Below are positions 25,554 through 34,807 of a stretch of 52,564 nt of DNA, one piece after another. Positions within the stretch are counted from its first letter, which is position 1. Each line of letters starts with the position of its first letter. The notes below the pieces were generated by a model. It was not told the origin of the DNA and searched no databases. It worked only from the letters and a program-made list of their open reading frames with translations. The translations under genes were made by a program, and so were the position numbers. Location of the stretch: positions 1-52,564 of the forward strand of contig JAUSOF010000008.1 in NCBI GenBank assembly GCA_030656145.1. The letters run 5' to 3'. Source of the stretch: Pseudomonas sp. (GTDB lineage: Bacteria > Pseudomonadota > Gammaproteobacteria > Pseudomonadales > Pseudomonadaceae).

Positions 25554-27308
25554 CTATTGCGCGTTGCGCCCGATACTTTGATCCAGGGGTGGGGTGGAGC
25601 TGGCGGCTGTCTGGTCGCCATCGGTCTGTTGCGCGCGCAGGGCACGCCAGCGTTGCAGGACGGCTTTGGCCGGCCAGATCTGCGGCTCGGAGGCCTCGAA
25701 ACCATCGGCTTGCTCGCGCGCGGCAACTTTTGTTTTGGCCAACTCGAAGGCGTGCTGCAGGTCATCGGTCTCGTTGAGAGCTTCGGCGAATAGCGCTCGG
25801 CCGAAATAGGTGAAGTCGTTTTCTTCCGAACAGCCGAAGGACACCCGGTCAGCCCGTGCGGCGGTCATCACCAGGGTCTTGTCGTCTTGCAACAGGGGAA
25901 TGAAACCGCCGGAATAGCACGCCGAGATCACCACCACCTTGTGCCGTTCGCGCAGCGGTTGCAGCAGGACGGCCAGTTCGCTGGCGGGCAGGTCGCTGAG
26001 CTGCAGGCGCGGTTGGTCGAGGCTCAGTTCATGTCGGCTGGAGCCGTGGCTGGTCAGGTAAATGAAGATCAGGTCCTCCGGTCCGCTGCGCTCGGCCAGT
26101 GCCTGCAGTGCGCGGCGCAGGCTTTCGCGGGTGGCCAGTGGGCGCTTGCTGATCTGCTCGCGATGATTGGTCAGGGTAATGCGGCCATGGGCGGCGAAGC
26201 GTTCGCCAAGCAGGTTGGCGACATAATCGGCCTCGCGCATAAACACGCTCTGCTTGCCGTCGCCGGCCAGGGTCAGGGCGTACAGCTCGATGGCCGGGGT
26301 AGAGGCGGGGAGCTCGGCGATGGCCTGGTCGAGCAGGCGGCCCTGCGCCAACAGGCCGAGTTCCAGCGGGTCGGGCAGCATGTGGCCCTGTTCGTCATGC
26401 AGGCGTTGGCCGCGTTTCCAGGTGCCGCTCTGTTGCGTGCCCCCGGCAAGCGTAAGGGTGCCGTTACCGGCATATTCACCACCGTTGAAGTGACCCTGGT
26501 AAAAGCTGCCGTCAGCCAGGTGCAGAGTGCCCTGGCCATGGTAGGCCCAGTCGATAAATTCGCCGCGGTAGCGCTCGCCGTCAGCGCCCTGGAACTCACC
26601 GGCACCGTTGAGGGCGCCGGCAACAAACTGCCCGCTCCAGACGTCGCCCGCCGCGGTCTGGTAGCGGCCTGTGCCATGGAACTGGCTGTCGCGGAACGCG
26701 CCGCTGTAAAGATCGCCGTCACTGCTCTTGAAACTACCGGAGCCCTGCAGCTGGCCCTTGGCGAACTCGCCACTGAACTGGCTGCCATACTCGTCGCTGT
26801 TGACGCCCTGACCATTGGCCAGGCCTTTGCTGAACTGGCCGTGGAAGCTGCTGCCATCTGCGCGTTCGAGGCTGCCCAGGCCATGGTACAGGCCGTCTTT
26901 GAATGTGCCGCGATAGACCAGGTCATCTCGTTTGAGCGTGCCTTCGCCAGCAAATCGACCCGCAGCGAAACCGCCCTGGTAGCTGCTGCCGTCACGGTAG
27001 CGAAGGGTGCCCTGGCCATGATAAACGCCGTGCTCGAACTCGCCGATATAGTGCTCGCCATGCGCGTCGTGCCATTCTCCGGGGCCATGCCGCAGGCCAT
27101 CCTTGAAGGTGCCGACGAATCGGCTGCCGCTGCGATAGTCCAGGCGGCCGCGGCCTTGCAATACGCCATCGATCACCTCGCCGCGATAGCGCGAGCCGTC
27201 GGGCAGGGTTGCATCGGCGGGTAGCAGGGGTTCGCCGTCGCCGCAGGCGGCAAGCAACAGGATGAGGCTCAGGGGAGCCAGGTTGGCGAGGCAGCGCATG
27301 GCAAGCAT
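25554..27308 (-). CDS. MORN-repeat lipoprotein with C-terminal caspase/legumain-like (C13) domain
   Basis: The 584-residue protein has a lipoprotein signal ending LLLAAC (Cys22). About eleven 23-residue MORN repeats follow (pattern YxGxFxxGxxHGxGxL; about residues 40-300), plus a degenerate last one. The C-terminal cysteine-peptidase domain has His421 in LTSHGSSRH and Cys464 in ISACYSGGF, the His/Cys dyad of clan CD (C13/C14) peptidases; [13 protein letters not shown] resembles their later conserved segment. The start at 27308 (alternative 27299) gives a normal signal peptide; an extension of 22 residues does not. It is likely tethered to the envelope, with MORN repeats binding lipid or partners. 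Substrate unknown. Confidence 0.88.
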   Translation of the reverse strand: MLAMRCLANLAPLSLILLLAACGDGEPLLPADATLPDGSRYRGEVIDGVLQGRGRLDYRSGSRFVGTFKDGLRHGPGEWHDAHGEHYIGEFEHGVYHGQGTLRYRDGSSYQGGFAAGRFAGEGTLKRDDLVYRGTFKDGLYHGLGSLERADGSSFHGQFSKGLANGQGVNSDEYGSQFSGEFAKGQLQGSGSFKSSDGDLYSGAFRDSQFHGTGRYQTAAGDVWSGQFVAGALNGAGEFQGADGERYRGEFIDWAYHGQGTLHLADGSFYQGHFNGGEYAGNGTLTLAGGTQQSGTWKRGQRLHDEQGHMLPDPLELGLLAQGRLLDQAIAELPASTPAIELYALTLAGDGKQSVFMREADYVANLLGERFAAHGRITLTNHREQISKRPLATRESLRRALQALAERSGPEDLIFIYLTSHGSSRHELSLDQPRLQLSDLPASELAVLLQPLRERHKVVVISACYSGGFIPLLQDDKTLVMTAARADRVSFGCSEENDFTYFGRALFAEALNETDDLQHAFELAKTKVAAREQADGFEASEPQIWPAKAVLQRWRALRAQQTDGDQTAASSTPPLDQSIGRNAQ

Positions 27309-27370
27309 CCAGGTCCAGGTGTTGCCGCAAGTATGCCGCAAACCGTTGGCTCTGCGCTGTCGCTGCTGGG

Positions 27371-27411
27371 GCACCCCGGTGTTCGTTCGGCTGAACGAGC
27401 ACCGGGGGTGC
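27371..27411 (-). terminator. long imperfect hairpin between maoC and the MORN-caspase gene
   Basis: The arms GCACCCCGGTGTTCGTTC (27371-27388) and GAACGAGCACCGGGGGTGC (27393-27411) pair except for one mismatch and one bulge, around a 4-base loop. It starts 10 bases after the maoC stop. No U-tract follows on the minus strand, so termination may be partial. Confidence 0.6.
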
Positions 27412-27420
27412 CGGCGTCGA

Positions 27421-27876
27421 TCAGACGAAGCAGAGGGTCAGTGGTTCTGCCACATAGGCCGGTTTGTCCTGGCCTTCAATTTCCAGTACCGCGCGGGCCT
27501 TGAGTAGCCACTGGCCGGGGTTTTTCTCGGTAGCGTCAGTCAGGGTCACCACCAGGCGAACCTTGGAGTCGACTTTGACCGGCTGGATAAAGCGCACGCT
27601 ATCGAGGCCATAGTTGATGGCCATTTTCAGGCCCTGGGGCATGACCATGATGTCTTCCATCAGCATGGGGATCAGCGACAATGAGAGAAAGCCGTGGGCG
27701 ATGGTGCCGCCGAAGGGGGTCAGTTTGGCTTTTTCCGGATCGACGTGGATGAACTGATGGTCGCCGGTGCATTCGGCGAATTGATTGATCCGTTGCTGGT
27801 CGATAGTCAGCCAGGCGGAGCGTCCCAGTTCCTTACCTACATAATTATTGAGTTCTGCTATGGGTACTGACGGCAT
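27421..27876 (-). CDS. MaoC-family (R)-enoyl-CoA hydratase
   Basis: The 151-residue hot-dog-fold protein has the hydratase-2 motif CTGDHQFIHVDPEKA with the Asp/His catalytic pair, followed by FGGTIAHGFLSLSLIP. It fits the PhaJ/NodN-like group that hydrates trans-enoyl-CoA to (R)-3-hydroxyacyl-CoA, a route from beta-oxidation to polyester or acyl modification. The ribosome site AAGGAGG lies 5 bases before the ATG, one of the strongest in the window. The chain-length preference is unknown. Confidence 0.9.
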   Translation of the reverse strand: MPSVPIAELNNYVGKELGRSAWLTIDQQRINQFAECTGDHQFIHVDPEKAKLTPFGGTIAHGFLSLSLIPMLMEDIMVMPQGLKMAINYGLDSVRFIQPVKVDSKVRLVVTLTDATEKNPGQWLLKARAVLEIEGQDKPAYVAEPLTLCFV

Positions 27877-28014
27877 GGTTCCTCCTTGAGGAGACGAGTA
27901 TTTGTTATTTTTCGAGTCGAACCGCTCAACGTTTTTTTTTACAATCGCTCAGCCCCTAGATCATCACGCGGGCCGGTGCCGGGTCAAGTCTGCGATGTGT
28001 TGCTGAATAGCGGG

Positions 28015-28044
28015 TTATAGGCAGGCGGCGTGCCAGCCTATAAT
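28015..28044 (+). promoter_or_regulatory. candidate sigma-70 promoter of cidA-lrgB
   Basis: A perfect TATAAT lies at 28039-28044, with a weak TTATAG at 28015-28020 (18-base spacer). Transcription would start about 45 bases before the cidA ATG at 28103. Confidence 0.5.
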
Positions 28045-28102
28045 GGGCGCCTTTATGCTTACGCGCTCGCCGCTGTTCGTCACTTCAATCGGAGATTCAC
28101 TC

Positions 28103-28465
28103 ATGCTGTTACGCGGCCTGTCCTGGCTGGTGCTGTGCCAATTGCTCGGCACCGGGCTCAACGTATTGTTACTGCCGATGTTGCCAGGGCCGATTATCGG
28201 CATGCTGTTGCTGTTGCTGTTCCTGCTGGTGCATGGCGAGGTGAACGAGCCCTTGCACGTTGCCGCAAGCAGCCTGCTCAAGTACCTGCCGCTGTTGCTG
28301 GTGCCGCCAGCCGTCGGGGTGATGGCCTACGCCGATGCCATTGCGGCGGATTTCTGGGCGGTGATCGGTGCTTTGGTGCTGTCGCTGGTGCTGTCGGTGG
28401 TATTTATCGGTTGGATGATGCAAAAGCTGATCGAGCGCCAGCAGCGCCGCCGGGAGGACGTATGA
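28103..28465 (+). CDS. cidA: CidA/LrgA-family holin-like protein
   Basis: The 120-residue membrane protein has four hydrophobic helices and the family segment MLPGPIIGMLLLLLFLL, then LLLVPPAVGVMAY. CidA/LrgA proteins were named for effects on murein hydrolase release and cell lysis; later work ties them to small organic acid (pyruvate) transport. GGAG lies 8 bases before the ATG. Its stop overlaps the lrgB start by ATGA, so they form a complex-encoding pair. CidA versus LrgA is not resolved by sequence here. Confidence 0.88.
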   Translation: MLLRGLSWLVLCQLLGTGLNVLLLPMLPGPIIGMLLLLLFLLVHGEVNEPLHVAASSLLKYLPLLLVPPAVGVMAYADAIAADFWAVIGALVLSLVLSVVFIGWMMQKLIERQQRRREDV

Positions 28466-29178
28466 GTCTTGAGTGGCATGCTGCCTGGCAGGCGATCATC
28501 CATCACCCCTTGTTTGGCATCGGCATCACCCTGGGGGCATTCCAGTTGGCGGTTGCTGCGTACGAGAAAACGCGCTGGATGTTCCTGCAGCCGGTGTTGG
28601 TGTCGACGGCGATCGTGATCGGCGTACTGTTTTTGTGTGGCCTGAGTTTTACCGAGTACAGGGTGAGCGCTGAAGCCCTGACCCTGCTCCTCGGCCCGAC
28701 CACCGTGGCCTTGGCGGTGCCGTTGTTTCTTAACCTGCGGCGGATTCGCCAGTTATTCTGGCCGACCGTACTGACCTTGCTGGTCGGCGGCGTAGTGGCT
28801 ACGGTGCTTGGCACGGCGCTGGCGTGGTGGTTTGGTGCTGACTCGATCATGTTGATGAGCATGGCGCCGAAGTCGGTGACCTCGCCGATTGCCATGCTGG
28901 TGGCCAGTCAGATTGGCGGCATTGCCGCGCTGGCCGCGGTGTTCGTGATGATCACCGGGGTGGTTGGGGCGATGCTCGGGCCGCCGCTGTTGCGCTGGTG
29001 CGGTGTGCGCCATCACGCTGCCATGGGGTTGGCCCTGGGCATCACCGCGCATGCAGTCGGGACTGCGCGGGCCATGCAGGAAAGTGAAGAGTGCGGTGCG
29101 TTCGCCGCGCTGGCGATGAGCCTGATGGGTGTGCTTACCGCAGTGCTGTTGCCGCTGGCGATCCTGTTCCTACTCTGA
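28462..29178 (+). CDS. lrgB: LrgB/CidB-family membrane protein
   Basis: The 238-residue inner-membrane protein has about 7 helices and the family signatures LLLGPTTVALAVPL, MLMSMAPKSVTSPIAML and LGITAHAVGTARAMQ. It partners CidA/LrgA, and the four-base ATGA overlap with cidA shows they are co-translated. An in-frame extension upstream runs through cidA and is rejected. The LON-domain gene follows 12 bases later and is probably in the same transcript. Confidence 0.92.
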   Translation: MSLEWHAAWQAIIHHPLFGIGITLGAFQLAVAAYEKTRWMFLQPVLVSTAIVIGVLFLCGLSFTEYRVSAEALTLLLGPTTVALAVPLFLNLRRIRQLFWPTVLTLLVGGVVATVLGTALAWWFGADSIMLMSMAPKSVTSPIAMLVASQIGGIAALAAVFVMITGVVGAMLGPPLLRWCGVRHHAAMGLALGITAHAVGTARAMQESEECGAFAALAMSLMGVLTAVLLPLAILFLL

Positions 29179-29190
29179 GAGGCAACCCCT

Positions 29191-29787
29191 ATGACGTTTC
29201 CCCTGTTTGCGCTCAATACCGTGTTGTTTCCGGGTTGCATGCTCGATTTGCAGATATTCGAGGCGCGCTACCTGGACATGATTAGTCGCTGTATGCGGCA
29301 GGGCGAAGGTTTTGGCGTGGTGTGCATCGTCGATGGGCAGGAAGCCGGTGAGGCCGCCGGGCAGTTCTCGTCGATTGGTTGCGAGGCGCGGATCTGCGAC
29401 TTTCAGCAGCAAGCCAATGGCCTGCTGGGGATTCGTGTCGAGGGCGGTCGCCGCTTCAAGGTTCGTGACGCCCAGGTGTTGGCGGATCAACTGACTGTCG
29501 CCGCAGTCGATTGGCTGGAAGAGCCTGCAGAGCAGCCCCTGGGCTCCGAGCATGCGGATCTGCTCGCGTTACTCGAGGCGTTGGCCGAGCATCCGCTGGT
29601 CGCCGCCCTGGGCATGACAGGCGGGGTCAGCAGTCAAGCAGCCCTGGCCAATCAACTGGCCTACCTGCTGCCATTGGCGCCCGAGCAGAAGCTCCAGTTG
29701 CTCGAGCTCGACATGCCCCAGGCGCGCCTGACTCAGCTGCAAGTCTGGCTCGACCAGATGCAGGGCGAGAACGGCGCCGCTCAGTAA
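29191..29787 (+). CDS. stand-alone LON N-terminal (substrate-binding) domain protein
   Basis: The 198-residue cytoplasmic protein starts FPLFALNTVLFPGCMLDLQIFEARY, the classical Lon N-terminal domain. It ends without the AAA+ or protease domains. Such stand-alone LON proteins are conserved in Pseudomonas; whether they deliver substrates or act alone is unknown. GAGAGG precedes the ATG, and the gene follows lrgB by 12 bases. Its stop overlaps the end of the convergent DedA-PAP2 gene by 7 bases. Confidence 0.9.
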   Translation: MTFPLFALNTVLFPGCMLDLQIFEARYLDMISRCMRQGEGFGVVCIVDGQEAGEAAGQFSSIGCEARICDFQQQANGLLGIRVEGGRRFKVRDAQVLADQLTVAAVDWLEEPAEQPLGSEHADLLALLEALAEHPLVAALGMTGGVSSQAALANQLAYLLPLAPEQKLQLLELDMPQARLTQLQVWLDQMQGENGAAQ

Positions 29788-31097
29788 TCATAAAGCAGTA
29801 TGCCCTCCGACAGTTGCCAGGTGGCGATGGCGCCGAGTAGCCCCAGGCATGCCGGCAAAATCAGCCACCAGGCCTTGGCGGGTAATCCGCTCTGCGGCGT
29901 GCGCCATTGCGTAAGGCCCAGGCTGAGCGCACACATGCCCCCTGCCAGCAGGGCCCCGGCGATGATGTCGCTCGGCCAATGCACCCCCAGATACACCCGC
30001 GACATGGCAATCGCCATGGCTGGAAAACTGGCCACTAATAGCCAGGCCAGGCGCAGCCGCGCAGGCGCGCCGCGTCCTGCGAGTACGCCGAGTACCAGAA
30101 AAAAAGCGAACGCCGCCGAGCTGTGGCCGCTGGGCAGGCTAAAACTGCTCAAGGGCTCAAGCAATACATCCGGACGTTGGCGGGCGAACAGGGCTTTAAG
30201 TGCGCCATTGGCCAGTGCGGTCGCAAGCAGGGCGCCGCCGGCAAACAGCAACGCCCGCCACTGCCGAGCCAGCAGCAGCAACAGGCAAAGCAATGCCCCA
30301 ACGGCCAGCTGACTGTGGAAGTCGCCGAGACGGGTGATCAGCACCATCAGCGCGTCCAGGCCAGGGCTGCGCTGTTCCTGCACCAGGGCGAGCAGGCCGC
30401 TGTCGAATTGGTCGAGGCGTGGCCAGCCGGCAAATACACCGCACAACAGCAGCAGGCTCAAGCCTGCGGCGATCCAGCTGGCGCGGCGGCGCTCGCCCAG
30501 GCTGGCATGCACACTGAGCAGCAGCAGGGCGGCCAAGCCGGCGGCCAGGGCTGCGGCTTGTGGCCAGAAACCCTCGGGCAGCGGCAGGCGCAGTGCCGCG
30601 CCGGTAGCCCAGCCCGGCAATAGATAGGCGATGACCCAGCCGGCCGAGGCCAGCAGGCTGACCAGGACAAAGCGGCCGAACGGCATGTTGAGCATGCCGG
30701 CGATCATCGGCAGCATTGGTCGCAGCGGGCCGATATAACGGCCCACCAGCAGGCTGGCGATGCCATAGCGCTGGAAGTAGAACTCCGCACCCGCCATCCA
30801 TTCGGGGTGGTGGCGCAGCCCCGGCAGGCGGCGAATATCCTGGTGAAAATAGCGCCCGGTGGCGTAGGACAGCAGGTCGCCGAGCAGCCCGCCGCAGTAA
30901 GCCAGGGCCAGGGTTTCGCCGAGCGTCAGGGCGCCGCTGCCGGCTAATACGGCGACGGTGAACAGCAAAATGGTGCCAGGCACCAGGATGCCGACAATCG
31001 CCAGGCATTCGGCGCAGGCGATGAGGAAGATCGCCAGGCCCAGCCACTCGGGGTTGGTTGTGAGCCAGAGAGTTACATCAGCCAGCCATTGGCTCAT
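29781..31097 (-). CDS. DedA-family flippase fused to PAP2 phosphatase
   Basis: The 438-residue protein has a DedA domain (about 1-200, with GILVPGTILLF and GRYIGPLRPMLPMIAGMLN). A membrane PAP2 domain follows with all three acid-phosphatase motifs: KALFARQRP, SLPSGHSSA and SRVYLGVHWPSD. DedA/UptA proteins are implicated in moving undecaprenyl phosphate across the membrane, and PAP2 enzymes dephosphorylate C55-PP; a fusion could couple both steps. That is inference for this protein. The ATG overlaps the Mpg stop by ATGA. Confidence 0.92.
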   Translation of the reverse strand: MSQWLADVTLWLTTNPEWLGLAIFLIACAECLAIVGILVPGTILLFTVAVLAGSGALTLGETLALAYCGGLLGDLLSYATGRYFHQDIRRLPGLRHHPEWMAGAEFYFQRYGIASLLVGRYIGPLRPMLPMIAGMLNMPFGRFVLVSLLASAGWVIAYLLPGWATGAALRLPLPEGFWPQAAALAAGLAALLLLSVHASLGERRRASWIAAGLSLLLLCGVFAGWPRLDQFDSGLLALVQEQRSPGLDALMVLITRLGDFHSQLAVGALLCLLLLLARQWRALLFAGGALLATALANGALKALFARQRPDVLLEPLSSFSLPSGHSSAAFAFFLVLGVLAGRGAPARLRLAWLLVASFPAMAIAMSRVYLGVHWPSDIIAGALLAGGMCALSLGLTQWRTPQSGLPAKAWWLILPACLGLLGAIATWQLSEGILLYDY

Positions 31098-31810
31098 TGA
31101 TGGGCATCCTCGGGTCCGAGTAGGTAGTAGTTTCGGCCTTCGACCTGGCCGCGGCGCAAAGGGTTGCGTGTGCAATGCCGGGCAAAGGCGGCGTCGACGA
31201 AGCGGTAAGGCAGGTGCTCGTCGCGCCCGGCGGGAATGCCCAGGCGCGACGTCTGCACGATCTGCGCTGGGCGCTCGCCGAGATCCTCGACGAACAGGCG
31301 CTGTGGGTCGAGGCGCTGGGCATCCCAGTCGGGCACTTTCAGGCCCAGGGCCTTGCACAGCAGGGTCTGTCCGGCGCAGAGTTTTTCCTGCGGGCGAGGC
31401 CGGCCCTGGGCGTCCGGGTTGTTGGCCTGCATCTGCGCCAGGCTGGCAGAGTCCGAGCAGGCGTCGAGCCAAGGGTGGGCCGATTTGATCAGCACTGCGT
31501 TGCCAGGGCCCTGGGCGCTGAAATTCAGCGAGTCGCCGCCGCGGGCGTAATACATATAGATGTACCCGCCATCGAGAAACAGCGCACGGCGCTTCTCGGT
31601 ATAGCCGAGTGAGGCATGGCTGCCTTTTTCCGCGCCGTAATAGGCTTCGGTCTCGATGATGCGCGCACTTAGCCAGCGTTCGCCGTCACGGTGGCGAATC
31701 ACCTTGCCCAGCAGCTCGCGGGCGAGCAGGCGCGCGTCACGGTCGAAAAAGCCCGCGGGCAAGGGCTTGGCATCTGGCCAGGGCAGGCTTGGAACGGGTG
31801 CGTCAGGCAT
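31094..31810 (-). CDS. mpg: 3-methyladenine DNA glycosylase (AAG/MPG family)
   Basis: The 238-residue base-excision repair enzyme removes alkylated purines. It has LARELLGKVI, the catalytic segment IIETEAYYG, HASLGYTEKRRALF, and GGYIYMYYARGGDSLNF, typical of the AAG fold. MPDAPVPSL is chosen as the start; a much longer in-frame extension has no ribosome site and would run into proA. The four-base overlap with the DedA-PAP2 gene indicates a two-gene operon. Confidence 0.92.
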   Translation of the reverse strand: MPDAPVPSLPWPDAKPLPAGFFDRDARLLARELLGKVIRHRDGERWLSARIIETEAYYGAEKGSHASLGYTEKRRALFLDGGYIYMYYARGGDSLNFSAQGPGNAVLIKSAHPWLDACSDSASLAQMQANNPDAQGRPRPQEKLCAGQTLLCKALGLKVPDWDAQRLDPQRLFVEDLGERPAQIVQTSRLGIPAGRDEHLPYRFVDAAFARHCTRNPLRRGQVEGRNYYLLGPEDAHQ

Positions 31811-31941
31811 GTGGGGTCGAGAGCTGAGGCAGGCGAAGGCGACGATGATAACAACAAGCACCTGGTCTGGACCTGTGCAGCTGAGCAGGTAATTGTCACG
31901 GTATCCGCCAGGCGCCGCTGTGCGTAGGGCGGTGGCGCCGC

Positions 31942-31947
31942 TATAAT
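31942..31947 (+). promoter_or_regulatory. candidate -10 element of proA
   Basis: A perfect TATAAT lies 34 bases before the proA ATG. No clear -35 match is present at the usual distance (CTGTGC at 31918-31923 is weak), so this is a candidate only. Confidence 0.45.
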
Positions 31948-31981
31948 CAGCCGCTTTAGTTATTGCCAGGCTACCGAGACC

Positions 31982-33250
31982 ATGACCGAGTCCGTACTCG
32001 ACTATATGACCCGCCTGGGCCGTGCGGCCCGCGCTGCTGCCTGTGTGGTCGCCCGCGCCAGCACTGCACAGAAGAACCATGCCCTGCAGGCTGCCGCCGA
32101 AGCTCTGGACGCGGCGCGCGCCGAATTGACGGCAGCTAACGAACTGGATCTGGCCGCCGGTCGTGCCAATGGCCTGGAACCGGCACTGCTGGACCGCCTG
32201 GCGCTGACCCCGGCCCGCATCGACAGCATGATCGAAGGCCTGCGCCAGGTCGCGGCGCTGGCCGATCCGGTCGGTGCGATTCGCGATATGAGCTACCGTC
32301 CGTCGGGTATCCAGGTCGGCAAGATGCGCGTGCCGTTAGGGGTGATCGGCATCATCTATGAATCGCGGCCTAACGTGACCATCGACGCCGCCAGCCTGTG
32401 CCTGAAATCCGGTAACGCCACTATTCTGCGTGGCGGCTCTGAGGCGATTCACTCCAACCGTGCGATAGCCGCCTGCATTCAGCGCGGCCTGGCAGCGGCT
32501 GATCTGCCGGCAGCCGCCGTGCAAGTCGTAGAAACCACCGACCGCGCCGCTGTCGGCGCGCTGATCACGATGCCTGAGTTTGTCGATGTTATCGTGCCGC
32601 GCGGTGGCAAGGGCTTGATCGAACGCATCAGTCGCGACGCCCGGGTGCCGGTGATCAAGCACCTGGACGGTATCTGTCATGTGTACGTCGACGCCCTGGC
32701 CGAGCTGCCCAAGGCTCAGGGTATCGCCTTCAACGCCAAGACCTACCGTTATGGCATCTGCGGCGCGATGGAGACCCTGTTGGTCGACCAGGCCGTGGCG
32801 CCGGTATTTCTGCCGGTCATGGCGCAGATGTTCGCCGAGAAGGGCGTCGAGCTGCGCGGTTGCGAACGCACCCGTGCGCTGATCCAGGCAACGCCTGCGA
32901 CGGAAGAAGACTGGAGCACCGAATACCTGGCGCCGATTCTGTCGATCCGGGTGGTCGATGGCCTGGATCAGGCCATCGACCACATCAATCGCTACGGCTC
33001 GCACCACACCGACGCGATCGTCACCGAGCATCAAGGACGCGCTCGGCGCTTTCTCGCCGAGGTTGACTCCAGTTCGGTGATGCTCAATGCGCCCACTTGC
33101 TTCGCCGACGGCTTCGAGTATGGCTTGGGGGCAGAGATCGGCATTTCCACCGACAAGCTGCACGCCCGTGGCCCGGTTGGCCTGGAAGGCCTGACCTGTG
33201 AGAAGTATGTGGTGATCGGCGACGGTCAACTGCGCGGGCAGACTGCATAG
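31982..33250 (+). CDS. proA: gamma-glutamyl phosphate reductase
   Basis: ProA reduces gamma-glutamyl phosphate to glutamate semialdehyde with NADPH, the second step of proline synthesis. The 422-residue protein has the aldehyde-dehydrogenase-like fold, [39 protein letters not shown], and the catalytic cysteine in [11 protein letters not shown]. It starts the plus-strand cluster; nadD follows two bases after its stop, so the two are coupled. Confidence 0.97.
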   Translation: MTESVLDYMTRLGRAARAAACVVARASTAQKNHALQAAAEALDAARAELTAANELDLAAGRANGLEPALLDRLALTPARIDSMIEGLRQVAALADPVGAIRDMSYRPSGIQVGKMRVPLGVIGIIYESRPNVTIDAASLCLKSGNATILRGGSEAIHSNRAIAACIQRGLAAADLPAAAVQVVETTDRAAVGALITMPEFVDVIVPRGGKGLIERISRDARVPVIKHLDGICHVYVDALAELPKAQGIAFNAKTYRYGICGAMETLLVDQAVAPVFLPVMAQMFAEKGVELRGCERTRALIQATPATEEDWSTEYLAPILSIRVVDGLDQAIDHINRYGSHHTDAIVTEHQGRARRFLAEVDSSSVMLNAPTCFADGFEYGLGAEIGISTDKLHARGPVGLEGLTCEKYVVIGDGQLRGQTA

Positions 33251-33252
33251 CA

Positions 33253-33897
33253 ATGCCTAAACGCATCGGCATATTTGGCGGCACCTTCGATCCGGTGCAT
33301 ATCGGCCATCTGCGCAGTGCGCTGGAGGTGGCCGAGTTGATGGCTCTCGACGAGCTGCGCCTGATTCCCAGTGCGCGGCCGCCGCACCGTGAGGCGCCGC
33401 AGGTTGCGGCCCTCGATCGGCTGGCCATGGTTGAGCTGGCGGTGGCAGGCCTGGCGCCGCTGTGTGTCGACGACCGCGAGCTCAAGCGCGACAAGCCGTC
33501 CTACAGCATCGACACCCTGGAGTCGTTGCGTGCCGAGTTGGCGGGCGACGACCAGTTATTCCTGATTCTTGGCTGGGATGCCTTTTGCGGGCTACCCAGC
33601 TGGCATCGTTGGGACGAGTTGCTGCAGCACTGCCATATTCTGGTGCTGCAACGTCCGGATGCGGACAGTGAGGCGCCAGAAACCTTGCGCAACCTGCTGG
33701 CAGCCCGCAGCATCAGCGACCCGTTGACCCTGAAGGGTCCCGGTGGGCAGATTTCCTTTATCTGGCAGACGCCCTTGGCGGTGTCTGCCACGCAAATCCG
33801 CACGCTGCTGGCGAGCGGTAAATCGGTGCGCTTTTTGGTGCCCGATGCGGTACTCACGTATATCCATGCGCACGGGCTTTACCGTGCGTCGAACTGA
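33253..33897 (+). CDS. nadD: nicotinate-mononucleotide adenylyltransferase
   Basis: NadD adenylates nicotinic acid mononucleotide in NAD synthesis. The 214-residue protein has the nucleotidyltransferase signature [12 protein letters not shown] and the late [10 protein letters not shown]. It has no clear ribosome site of its own and begins two bases after proA, pointing to coupled translation. Length is normal for the family. Confidence 0.96.
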   Translation: MPKRIGIFGGTFDPVHIGHLRSALEVAELMALDELRLIPSARPPHREAPQVAALDRLAMVELAVAGLAPLCVDDRELKRDKPSYSIDTLESLRAELAGDDQLFLILGWDAFCGLPSWHRWDELLQHCHILVLQRPDADSEAPETLRNLLAARSISDPLTLKGPGGQISFIWQTPLAVSATQIRTLLASGKSVRFLVPDAVLTYIHAHGLYRASN

Positions 33898-33919
33898 ACA
33901 CAAGGCAAATGAGTTACTT

Positions 33920-34300
33920 ATGAAGAAGCAAAAAATGCTCAGCGAAGATCTGGTCAAACTGGCCATCGCTGCTCTGGAAGACATCAAGGCGCAAGACATC
34001 ATCACCATCGATGTGCGCGACAAGACCAGCATCACCGACTTCATGGTGATCGCCAGCGGTACGTCCAGCCGTCACGTCAAGTCGTTGGTCGACAACGTGC
34101 TGGAGAAGGTCAAGGAAAAGGGCGTGCGGCCGCTCGGCAGCGAAGGCCTGGACTCTGGCGAATGGGCGCTGCTCGACCTGGGCGATATCGTCGTTCACGT
34201 GATGCTGCCCACCGCTCGTCAGTTCTACGACCTTGAGCGTCTCTGGCAGGGTGCCGAACAAAGCCGTGCGCAGTTCAGTCCAGAGCCGGAACAAGAGTAA
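33920..34300 (+). CDS. rsfS: ribosome silencing factor
   Basis: RsfS (YbeB/Iojap) binds L14 on the large subunit and blocks subunit joining in starvation or stationary phase. The 126-residue protein carries the Iojap core [25 protein letters not shown] and [16 protein letters not shown]. The ATG at 33920 has an AAGG-containing site upstream; an internal ATG at 33935 is also possible. A longer in-frame extension overlapping nadD is rejected. rlmH follows 12 bases downstream. Confidence 0.95.
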   Translation: MKKQKMLSEDLVKLAIAALEDIKAQDIITIDVRDKTSITDFMVIASGTSSRHVKSLVDNVLEKVKEKGVRPLGSEGLDSGEWALLDLGDIVVHVMLPTARQFYDLERLWQGAEQSRAQFSPEPEQE

Positions 34301-34312
34301 GGGCGCAACGCC

Positions 34313-34780
34313 GTGCGGATCAAACTGATTGCCGTTGGCTCGCGCATGCCGCGCTGGGTGGAAGACGGCTGGCAGGAATACGCCAAACGCATGCCGGCGG
34401 AGCTTGCCCTGGAACTGGTCGAGATTCCCTTGACCACCCGCGGCAAGAATGCCGATGTGGCGCGAATGATTCGCCAGGAAGGCGAAGCAATGCTGGCCAA
34501 GGTTGCGCCCGGGGAACGCATCGTGACCCTGGAAGTCGAAGGACGGCCCTGGAGCACGGAGCAGTTGGCCGTCGAGCTGGACAAGTGGCGCCTGGACGCG
34601 CGCACCGTTAATTTGATGGTGGGCGGCCCCGAAGGCCTGGCGCCTGAAGTGCAGGCGCGCAGTGAGCAGCGCTGGTCGCTGTCGCCGTTGACCCTGCCGC
34701 ACCCGCTGGTACGGATTGTGATCGGCGAGCAGATGTATCGGGCCTGGACGGTATTGTCCGGCCACCCGTACCACAAATGA
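34313..34780 (+). CDS. rlmH: 23S rRNA pseudouridine-1915 N3-methyltransferase
   Basis: RlmH is a SPOUT-fold methyltransferase that finishes helix 69 of 23S rRNA on assembled ribosomes. The 155-residue length is exact for the family. It has [13 protein letters not shown] and the knot-forming end [18 protein letters not shown] followed by GHPYHK. Translation starts at GTG (34313). It sits between rsfS and mrdA, the conserved order. Confidence 0.97.
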   Translation: MRIKLIAVGSRMPRWVEDGWQEYAKRMPAELALELVEIPLTTRGKNADVARMIRQEGEAMLAKVAPGERIVTLEVEGRPWSTEQLAVELDKWRLDARTVNLMVGGPEGLAPEVQARSEQRWSLSPLTLPHPLVRIVIGEQMYRAWTVLSGHPYHK

Positions 34781-34807
34781 TTTCCCACCCCTAATCAGCA
34801 GTCATCA

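Noticed and set aside
27309..27374. N-terminal extension of the MORN-caspase protein
   Set aside because: It would put a long basic stretch before the lipoprotein signal; the 27308 start fits a signal peptide.
27932..27940. T9 homopolymer upstream of the MaoC gene
   Set aside because: No stem precedes it, so it is not a terminator; it could be part of a promoter but nothing else supports that.
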